Source: CAYRTV01 sp964505785
Lineage (GTDB): Bacteria > Acidobacteriota > Aminicenantia > Aminicenantales > Aminicenantaceae
Direction of reading: 5' to 3'
NCBI GenBank assembly: GCA_964505785.1
Contig: CAZDJZ010000005.1
Span: 1 to 64,000 of the forward strand
Length of the DNA: 64,000 bases
Shown: in pieces, positions 1-6,649 of the stretch
Numbering within the stretch: the stretch's first letter is position 1
Layout of the letters: every line of letters starts with the position of its first letter
Translations under genes and position numbers: made by a program
Notes under the pieces: generated by a model
What the model saw: the letters and a program-made list of their open reading frames with translations, nothing else
Told to the model about the DNA's origin: nothing
Databases searched by the model: none

Positions 1-48
1 ATGACTCTGGATCATGGAATCGGGGTTCGAATCCCTGCTTCCCAGCCA
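1..48 (+). tRNA. tRNA-Gln(CUG), 3' part only
   Basis: The window opens inside a tRNA. Bases 21-37 form a T arm (stem CGGGG/CCCTG around loop TTCGAAT). Bases 38-44 are the 3' acceptor strand, 45 is discriminator G and 46-48 is an encoded CCA. Reading back, bases 12-16 (TCATG) pair with ATGA at 1-4, enclosing the loop CTCTGGA, so the anticodon is CUG (Gln). The 5' half lies outside the window, so the acceptor stem cannot be checked. The discriminator G agrees with a glutamine tRNA. Confidence 0.85.
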
Positions 49-331
49 CTCTGATTTGTCCGTTTTCCCCTGGAACTTCCCTTTTTTGCCTTTCAACCGT
101 ATTACCGTAGTTTCAGCGCTTTTCAACTTAATTTGTCACAACGGTTAGATCTATGTCCGGAGGCATATGTCAAGAGGGTTCATAAAATATATAATTCCGT
201 GCCATTTCAAATCATTGACCAAGCTTTTTTGGATGTAGTATCTTTAATTCAGCATGCTACCGGGTGTGAAAGGGGGATAAGTGTGAATAATCCGCCGCAA
301 ACGCAAAGATAAAATTTCTATCATTTGATTA

Positions 332-1393
332 TCAAGAGAATCGAGGCAGAATTTTAACGGTTTTGAAGGCCAAGTTGAAGACCCGGTAAAGATAACAGAT
401 AAAAAGCGGCTGGGACTTTAATTCTGGATAGCGTCTCTTCATAAAGTTTTTATCAGGGAAAAGTTTCTTCCATCCGTAAGGAAGCTTCAGTGCCAATGGC
501 ATGGTTAAAAAGCCGACCACGGCAGGAACCGGGTAATGATCTTTTTTGCGGCGCTGAGACAGCCGATTAAACACCCAGCGTTCCATTCTTTCTGGTTTAT
601 ACGCATGGAGCTTCTTCAAAACAGGATCAGGAAGAGGAGGGTTGAAGAGCCTGGCCGCTTCTTCAAGACTGAACCGTACTGGAAGGACAAGGCCGGCCTC
701 GAAAACATCAGAGAGAAAACGATCCCAGTTCATCTTCTCTCCATAATGATAGATGATTTCGGCCATATCACAGGAAGAATGGCAGCCTTGATGATAATGC
801 TTGAAAAAGTGAAGACAAAAATGAAGAAGTGAATCCTGCGGGGCCAATACCCGGCTTTTGAGGCCAAGGAAATCAACCGGCTGTGACCTCCGCCACAGCT
901 TTTCCATGCATATCTTCTTGCCGTATGGATAAGGAGGATCCAAAAGCCAGTGCGGTTCGATCATGACGGAAAGAACATCCGCTTTGACATAATTCAGCTC
1001 ACAATCAAAATCCTCAATTCTGGAATGGAACTTGGGGGAAGTCCGGTAACCTAATCCGTCAAAGATTTCTTTTACCCGGGTCAATGCATCTTTTTTTATC
1101 AACACGTCCATATCTGAAAACGGCCGCAAGCCGGACGGATAGATGTTCTGCATCATAACACCCTTGAGTAGAATGACTTCAACCCCATCCTTTTTAAAAG
1201 ACTGCAGAACTTTTCTTAGTTGATTGGAAAGAAAAATATTTCTGGCGGCAATGATTCGCCTGAGCTTGGAGAAGCTTTTATGGTGCTCTGGGGGAACTCG
1301 CAGCTCCGGATTGGATCTTTTCTGAAGATAATAAAAAAGCGGAGCATATCGCATATCTCCGCTTATTTGCTCTACGCTTCTCCTTTCAATCAT
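332..1393 (-). CDS. NTP_transf_5 family nucleotidyltransferase
   Basis: This 353-residue protein resembles the uncharacterised nucleotidyltransferase family NTP_transf_5 (PF14907). The diagnostic stretch is at residues 72-99: an LLKG turn (75-78), then PFSDMDVLI (91-99), whose Asp94 and Asp96 would bind metal as in other pol-beta-like nucleotidyltransferases. The rest is helical with no signal peptide or membrane segment. It is the last gene of a leftward group behind HprK-like, PqqD-like and radical SAM genes. Relatives occur in HPr-rel-A systems and in peptide-tailoring clusters; in a few lasso peptide pathways such enzymes extend phosphate on the peptide. The substrate here is unknown. The ATG at 1393 has no strong ribosome binding site. 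A 33-codon ORF lies between it and the radical SAM gene. Confidence 0.8.
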   Translation of the reverse strand: MIERRSVEQISGDMRYAPLFYYLQKRSNPELRVPPEHHKSFSKLRRIIAARNIFLSNQLRKVLQSFKKDGVEVILLKGVMMQNIYPSGLRPFSDMDVLIKKDALTRVKEIFDGLGYRTSPKFHSRIEDFDCELNYVKADVLSVMIEPHWLLDPPYPYGKKICMEKLWRRSQPVDFLGLKSRVLAPQDSLLHFCLHFFKHYHQGCHSSCDMAEIIYHYGEKMNWDRFLSDVFEAGLVLPVRFSLEEAARLFNPPLPDPVLKKLHAYKPERMERWVFNRLSQRRKKDHYPVPAVVGFLTMPLALKLPYGWKKLFPDKNFMKRRYPELKSQPLFICYLYRVFNLAFKTVKILPRFS

Positions 1394-1429
1394 AGAAAAA
1401 TCAATGGTTAATGGGGAAATCAGACAGTC

Positions 1430-1531
1430 TTAAGTATATTTGACGGGGCCTTGGCCATGCCCAGGTATGCATATACTAGGCGTTTTGCCGCATCCCAGAA
1501 CATTGGCTTCGAAAAGCTTTTCAGAATTCAT
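1430..1531 (-). CDS. Possible precursor peptide, 33 residues
   Basis: This short ORF sits between the radical SAM gene (stop at 1566) and the nucleotidyltransferase gene (start 1393). It has an ATG at 1531 and a GGAG seven bases upstream (GGAGACCAAGCATG). The peptide begins MNSEKLFEANVLG, then has Cys at residues 14 and 21 and a Gly/Pro/Thr-rich tail with motifs CGKTPS, CIPGHG and QGPVKYT. An amphipathic, acidic N-terminal part followed by a Cys/Gly/Pro/Thr-rich end is what a leader-core precursor for a radical SAM/PqqD system would look like. I do not recognise a family, and an ORF this short could arise by chance. The position, the ribosome binding site and the lack of another explanation for this 170-base gap are the support. 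Confidence 0.45.
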   Translation of the reverse strand: MNSEKLFEANVLGCGKTPSICIPGHGQGPVKYT

Positions 1532-1565
1532 GCTTGGTCTCCGGTAAGGCTTTCTATTCCCCTCC

Positions 1566-2651
1566 TTAATTGGTGAATCCTGCACTGTCTGTTTTTTTGG
1601 ATGCTCCATTTCCTACCTCTCTTGATTGAATTTTTTTCATTATATCCGCTTCCCGGCAGGCCATCTCATACGAAGCCGAGTCGTCGTTTTTCATCATCCA
1701 CGCAAGCCCGGTACAACGGCGGCAGTAAGGCAGCAGGTCACACCGGGAACAAACCGGCATTTTTGAGACATCCGCCTCCCGCACCCGCAGCATCCCGGGA
1801 GAATCCCGCCAAATGTCTTTAAACGCATTCTCCCGCAGATTCCCGCACCAAAGGGGAAACTGAACACATGGAAAAACATCTCCATATGGAGAGATATTGC
1901 ATGTGATATGCGCCGCTAAACAGGGAATACCACCAAATTCGCGATTGGATCGCAATTCGGCGATGTCCATTTCACGGCTTGAATTCAGTAAAGGATCCGC
2001 TAAAATCTGCGCCAAGCGATTTTCTGAAACATGAAACTTCATGGGGAATGTATCCCCATTTATCTTGGGAGTGACATGCGGATCAGCCTGAAAGCCGCAG
2101 CCCAGCTTCCGGGCAAGAGCGCAGACCTTACGGTATTCACTGAAATTTTTTTCCATGATCAGGCAGCTGAGCTTTACCGGAACCTCTCTCTCTCTCAGCC
2201 TTTTGACCGCCTCCAAAGATCTGACAAAAGAACCTGTAGTCCCGGTCATTTCATCATGAATCTCCGGTGTCGTGCTGTAGATGCTGATCTTCACCGACAT
2301 AGGCCTTAAAGCGGCGATATCATCAGCCGCGGCATCATCGATTAACGTTCCGTTGGTGAGAAGCTGTAGCACAAAATTCCGTTTCCGGGCATATTCAGCG
2401 ATGAAAAAAAAATCATCCCGCAGAAAGATCTCTCCACCGCTAAAATTGAGAAAAAGCGTGCCTGCCTCAGCCAACTGATCCAATATATCCTTCACCTCAA
2501 CCGTAGCAAGCTCCGGCCGTTCTTCACGAACGATATAACAATGAGGTCCGCAGAGATTGCATTGATAGGTCAGATCAAAATGACATTTCAATGGAATTTT
2601 TTCTCGTATGGCTTTATTCTCCACACGCTGGTAAAGGCTATTTTCCCGCAT
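1566..2651 (-). CDS. Radical SAM/SPASM protein with shifted cysteine motif
   Basis: This 361-residue protein has the layout of a peptide-modifying radical SAM enzyme. The N-terminal radical SAM barrel has FDLTYQCN at 25-32 and a glycine-rich SAM segment NFSGGE near residue 70. The C-terminal SPASM domain has CLAAHITC, the GDVFPC motif, CSRCDLLPYCRRC and a last Cys near residue 330. The usual radical SAM triad is CX3CX2C. Here the cysteines are at 31, 34 and 38 (CNLCGPHC), that is CX2CX3C. The expected arrangement would put Cys at 35. This may be real divergence, a local mutation or a sequencing error. The gene starts 10 bases after the PqqD-like gene, so the two are probably co-transcribed. 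The likely role is modification of a small peptide, by analogy with PqqE-type enzymes; the substrate is not proven. Confidence 0.85.
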   Translation of the reverse strand: MRENSLYQRVENKAIREKIPLKCHFDLTYQCNLCGPHCYIVREERPELATVEVKDILDQLAEAGTLFLNFSGGEIFLRDDFFFIAEYARKRNFVLQLLTNGTLIDDAAADDIAALRPMSVKISIYSTTPEIHDEMTGTTGSFVRSLEAVKRLREREVPVKLSCLIMEKNFSEYRKVCALARKLGCGFQADPHVTPKINGDTFPMKFHVSENRLAQILADPLLNSSREMDIAELRSNREFGGIPCLAAHITCNISPYGDVFPCVQFPLWCGNLRENAFKDIWRDSPGMLRVREADVSKMPVCSRCDLLPYCRRCTGLAWMMKNDDSASYEMACREADIMKKIQSREVGNGASKKTDSAGFTN

Positions 2652-2661
2652 ATGGCTCTCT

Positions 2662-2946
2662 TTAGAGTGGGGCCTTCGATAACAAAAGCATATCTTTTTC
2701 TTTTAGTTCTTCAATGAATTCCAGGCAATCTTTTTCAGCCGCAGGGTAATCCACATGAAATTCCCGGTGAATCCTTTGAACAATATCCTTCACCGTCGAC
2801 TTTCCGTCCGCATACCGCCAAATAAAGGATGCGATTTCATTTAAGGTAAAAAATGTGCTGTCTTTCAGGCTGACAACAACCGCTTCTCCATCCAGAAAAC
2901 GGTAAGCGAATTCCTGGTTATTGACCACCACATATTTATCCAGCAT
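2662..2946 (-). CDS. PqqD-like peptide-binding chaperone
   Basis: This is a 94-residue PqqD-family protein, a small winged-helix fold that binds leader peptides and presents them to radical SAM enzymes. Typical features are AYRFLDGEAVVVSLKDSTFFTLNEIASFIW and a following helical half (residues about 15-90) ending in a leucine-rich helix. The ATG at 2946 is preferred over the upstream ATG at 2991. It has GGAGG seven bases before it, and the upstream extension would overlap HprK by 56 bases, whereas this start overlaps it by only 11. The gene lies between the HprK-like and radical SAM genes, matching the PqqD member of the HPr-rel-A systems. Cytoplasmic; no signal sequence. Confidence 0.85.
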   Translation of the reverse strand: MLDKYVVVNNQEFAYRFLDGEAVVVSLKDSTFFTLNEIASFIWRYADGKSTVKDIVQRIHREFHVDYPAAEKDCLEFIEELKEKDMLLLSKAPL

Positions 2947-3766
2947 CCAGACACCTCCAGAACGAGGATTCAGGTAAAAAATGCAGGTCATAGGCAGGAA
3001 TCCGGCTCACAAAGTCTGCGCAAAAATGAAACAGCCTCTGGGATAAATCCCGGTCGCGGGCAAAAGACACCGCATTCGGCAAAAGCCGCTGCAAAGCCCG
3101 GGCCGGCTGGAGTTTTTGCAGGTAATTGGTTTGGTCTTTGACTGGAAAATAAATCCCTCTAAGCGTAGCCGCCCGGTTCTCGCCGGAAGGATTTCCCGAT
3201 CCCGAAAAAGGGGTGCCGAAAGCCATACATCCTCTGCCGCTGCACCTGACTAAAGAAACATCATCCGCAAGCATTTCGGACTCTGGGCTGAGACGGGTTA
3301 TGGTTGTTTTCCCTGCTCCTGATTTTCCCGGAAAGAGATAAGCCTGTCCGTCCTTTATCAGACTGGACGCATGCACTAAACCGCCGTTTTTATGGACCAA
3401 TAAAAGGGAAAAAACAAAACGGAGAAAGGAATTAAGTCCCAAAGGATTGATTCCATTCTGCATTCGGCCCGTGTTGGTTTTCATATTATACCGGCCCTGA
3501 AGGCCATTCCATGAGAGAAACCATTCTCCCGTGGAATGGTCGCACTGCACATCAGGATGATCCATTGGCAAAGAAACAGTCGGATAAGAATCGCCGGATT
3601 GGTCAATCTCTGCGTGTATGGTTAAGCAGGAATGGACCGACGATGTGATAAAATTCGCATATTTTTCCCCGGCCTGCTGAATGAATGCCGGGTTATCCGA
3701 GCGGATTTTGACCGGCTCCTTCCCGATATTTAAGGAAATTTCAAACAGATACTCTTCTTCCCTCAT
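2936..3766 (-). CDS. HPr kinase/phosphorylase-like P-loop protein
   Basis: This 276-residue protein resembles the C-terminal catalytic domain of HPr kinase (PF07475). It has GKSGAGKTT (Walker A) at residues 147-155, preceded by VHASSL as in HprK relatives, and LADDVSLV at 166-173. Residues 1-130 are not HprK-like in any way I recognise. Short HprK-like kinases of this sort accompany PqqD-like and NTP_transf_5 proteins (HPr-rel-A system), and some phosphorylate lasso peptides; the target here is unknown. No HPr or PTS gene is in the window. It is the first gene of the leftward operon and overlaps the PqqD-like start by 11 bases. AAGG seven bases before the ATG is a weak ribosome binding site. 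Confidence 0.8.
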   Translation of the reverse strand: MREEEYLFEISLNIGKEPVKIRSDNPAFIQQAGEKYANFITSSVHSCLTIHAEIDQSGDSYPTVSLPMDHPDVQCDHSTGEWFLSWNGLQGRYNMKTNTGRMQNGINPLGLNSFLRFVFSLLLVHKNGGLVHASSLIKDGQAYLFPGKSGAGKTTITRLSPESEMLADDVSLVRCSGRGCMAFGTPFSGSGNPSGENRAATLRGIYFPVKDQTNYLQKLQPARALQRLLPNAVSFARDRDLSQRLFHFCADFVSRIPAYDLHFLPESSFWRCLDAG

Positions 3767-4135
3767 TAAAAAACCTTGGCAAAAAAAACCTCTTATTTAA
3801 AGTCTCTTCTGATAAATTAGCCCCGCGTTAATTACAGCGTGGTTTTATTATAAAAAAAATTGATTTTTTTTCAATTATTTTTTTTAAAGAAAGAATCATT
3901 TCTCATTCCCCGCCATCGTCTGAGAGGATTTGCGATCATAGGAGGAACATCTGGTCCTGGTTTATCTATCGTTAAAGCCCTCTCCAAAAATAAGAGGGAT
4001 ATATCTATTGAGGCTCGAAAAAACACGATATCAACGAGTTAAAGAAAACAAACTGCTTTTGGCCTCTATCGCACAATCATTAACCGAAACTCCTCTTTCT
4101 CAAAGATTCAGTTCGATAAAAAAAAACAAAGGATC
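3767..4135 (-). other. AT-rich gap upstream of hprK-like operon
   Basis: No confident gene is visible. A minus-strand GTG-initiated ORF of about 51 codons spans roughly 4036-3881 and contains TIDKPGPDVPPMIANP, but it has no ribosome binding site. The opposite strand can be read as a Rossmann-like IIGGTSGPGLSIVKAL stretch, which may be chance or the remnant of a dehydrogenase. Near 3859-3877 there is a perfect inverted repeat, AATTGA/TCAATT, around a T run. Any promoter of the operon must lie here, but I find no clear -35/-10 pair. Confidence 0.3.
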
Positions 4136-4144
4136 ATTCACATC

Positions 4145-6200
4145 TCAAGCTGACCTTCGAGGCCGAACACCCGCCGCCGTCCCATCATGTCCAGCAGGAA
4201 TTCCTTTTGGCGGCCGAGGAGAGCGGGGGATATTTTCAGAGAGGTTTTCTATTGAGGCCTTAAATTCTTTCGCTGCTTTTTCCGCCATAGCTAAATTCTG
4301 CATTCTGGCAAATACAGACAGTCTGCGGCTATTCAGGGAGGTTTCTTGAGCGTAATCTTGTGTTTTGGTCAGGTTAAGCGCCTGATCCAGAGACTGCAGC
4401 GCTTGTTCAAATTTCCCCCTCCGCAAATAAACATCTGCCCGATTCATGAGCCAATTCCTTTGCCATGCGACCTGGCCGTTTTCCTCTGCATGTTCATAGG
4501 CTCTCTTCACCAACTCATCAAAGGCGGCAAATTTACCCTGCAGCAGGTACGCGCCGGATAAGTAATAGGCATTCCACCCATAGATCGCCGGCTCCTCCTC
4601 CTGCATCAGCTGATCAAATATACTTTCTGATTGGGCTGACTCCCCGGAATAAAGATACACAATGCCTTTATCTGCCGTTATCATCCAATCCCCGGGATCG
4701 AGCTTTTCCGCTTTGGCCAACTCGTCAAATGCCAGGTCAAATTTTCCCTGTACCCGGTAGCTATCGGCCAGGTAGCGGCGAATGTGGTCGCTGTCGGAAA
4801 ATCGCTCTATATAGGATTTGAGCAGGGCAACCTGCTTGTCAAACATCCCCAAGGACAAATACACATTCGCCAGATTGGTGTAGATCACAACATCTTCCGT
4901 CCCGGCTTCGATGGCTTTCCCGTAATGGTATATGGCTTTTTCGTCATCCGATAAGCGAACATAGAGAACGCCCAAATAGTTATGGCCGGATTTATCATCC
5001 GGATAGAGAGCCATCAGCTTATGCAGAGCCTTTTCCGCCTTGGCATAATCGACGTCCACATCCAGATAATAGGCTCCCTCGATTAAATATTTTTCGCGGG
5101 TGGACAGGCGATCGCTTAATTCGAGGGCTTTTCCCAGGTACTTCTTCAGCTCCGCTTCATACCCTTGATTCCTGAAGCCCAGGACATGGCAAGGTAAGCC
5201 GTCACAAATTCCGGGTCAACAGCCACCGCTTTCTGCATATATTCGACCACCTGGGGATAATCCCTCTTGATATCGCACCTTATTCCCTCAACATAATATT
5301 TATACGCCTCAGGGGATTTGGTCGTGACCACACCGATATCTTTATCGATATCGCTTTCAATCTGCTGGGGGCTGAAATTCAGCGCCGCTTTGACCGCCCG
5401 TGTAATTTTATCCACCGAACCGCTGATGCTCTCTTCTCCCAGGCCTTCTTCCCGCAAAGAGCTGATCACCACCCCGGTTGCCGCATCAAGCAGGGAAATA
5501 TTGATAATAAAAGTCTTTCCGGCCGTCATATAATTTCCGCGCAGGATATGATTGGCTCCTGCCTGGGCGGCCACTTTAGTAAGATCGGCGGTGGTATATT
5601 TATCGCGGTCTAATAAATTAAATTTATCCAGCATGCTGTAAATGCGGTCGCCGCTTAAAACATGCAGATATTTGGATTGGCTTAAATCGGTTATCAGCAG
5701 CTCGCACAAGCCGCTCCGCCAGTGGTCGAGGCCGATGTTTCCGGAGTTGTTTTCAAAATAGATAACCGCTAAGGAGGGTTTATCCGTGGATGCCGGGATA
5801 AGCCTATCTCCAGACTGCGGCCTTAATAGAAAAAAGGCGGCCAGCACAGCCGCAAGAAGTACGAAAGCCGGAATGATCATTTTCTTCGGGATGATCTGGA
5901 CGGTAAATTCCTTGGAAGTCAGAGGTTTTTTTGGCAGCACCGGTTTTTCCGCTGTAGGCAGCCCCTGTTCAATCTGGATCAGCTCCGATTTGACTTCGGC
6001 GGCACTTTGGTACCGGTCCTCCTTGTTTTTGGCCAAGCATTTTAGTATCAGAAGGGACAGATCTTTCGGAATATCCGAATTTATTTTGACAGGGTCATCC
6101 GGAATTTCGGTCTTATGCTTAATTCCAAGAGTCAAGGCGTTTTCGCCTTCAAACGGCAGCCGGCCCGTCAGCATTTCATAAAGAATGATAGAAAATCGAT
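4145..6200 (-). pseudogene. Decayed Ser/Thr kinase-TolB-like-TPR receptor gene
   Basis: Read leftward, the segment begins abruptly within a protein kinase domain at FSIILYEMLTGRLPF (subdomain IX). It continues through the C-lobe (LSLLILKCLAKNKEDRYQSAAEV), a membrane segment (MIIPAFVLLAAVLAAFFLL), a TolB/FlgO-like sensor region (LAVIYFENNSGNIGLDHWRSGLCELLI) and TPR repeats. The kinase N-lobe and catalytic loop are missing; repeat DNA begins at about 6200. The frame breaks near 5171-5178: a single lost base turns AYRNQGYEAELKKY into ASGIKGMKRS-stop, and TPRs resume in another frame at 5059. A second shift probably lies in the CCCCC near 4225, because the other frame continues ALLGRQKEFLLDMMG to a stop near 4136. 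Kinase-TPR receptors of this plan are common in Acidobacteriota-type genomes. It is almost certainly inactive as a kinase. Confidence 0.85.
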
Positions 6201-6596
6201 TCTGTCTTATTAACCGATTCCGTCTAAGATTCCCGTCGCTTCGCTCGCGTTCATTGCGTTTATCGCGTTCGTCGCGTTCTTTGCGTTCGAAGCGCTCGGA
6301 GAAGCAGTACGGGATTCATCAGGCTTCTGCGAAGCCCTCAGATTGACAATGGGGGTCGAAGCTGTCTAATATTGCCGCGCGGCATGCGGCCGCTCGCAAT
6401 GACTTGGGGTGCGCTGCGCTTGCGTTACAAGGGTTACTTGGGTTACTAGATTTACTAGGGTTCATATTAATTCCTGCGTCCGCGTTCAATACATTCTGCC
6501 TGATATGGTTTAAAGATTTGAGATTTGAGATGCAGTTTGGGATTCTTCGGACGCTTGCGCGCCCTCAGAATGACAAGATATGCTTTATCGAAGAGT
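6201..6596. repeat. Composite intergenic repeat region
   Basis: No gene. There is a tandem run of GCGTTYNTY-like 9-mers (about 6247-6295) and REP-like GAATCTTAGA and CGCTTCGCTC pieces. A short 9-bp GGGTTACTW array follows at about 6424-6462, then a 7-bp GATTTGA repeat near 6515-6530. The left edge cuts into the kinase pseudogene. Confidence 0.8.
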
Positions 6597-6646
6597 AAGC
6601 AAGGGCCGCCGCATCCCTGTGAAAGGGATGCGGCGGATTGCTTTTT
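6597..6646. terminator. Strong hairpin terminator
   Basis: CCGCCGCATCCC (6606-6617) pairs perfectly with GGGATGCGGCGG (6625-6636) around a 7-base loop. AGCAA and TTGCT outside the stem extend it. On the plus strand it is followed by CTTTTT. It lies directly after the stop of the leftward Asp-box gene, so it probably ends that transcript even though the minus-strand T tract is poor. Confidence 0.65.
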
Positions 6647-6649
6647 CAT

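Noticed and set aside
1..331. Integration site with a prophage or island at tRNA-Gln
   Set aside because: A tRNA 3' end is present, but no integrase, direct repeat of the tRNA end or phage gene was found near it. A 23-codon ORF at 167-238 behind CCGGAGG was also judged too weak.
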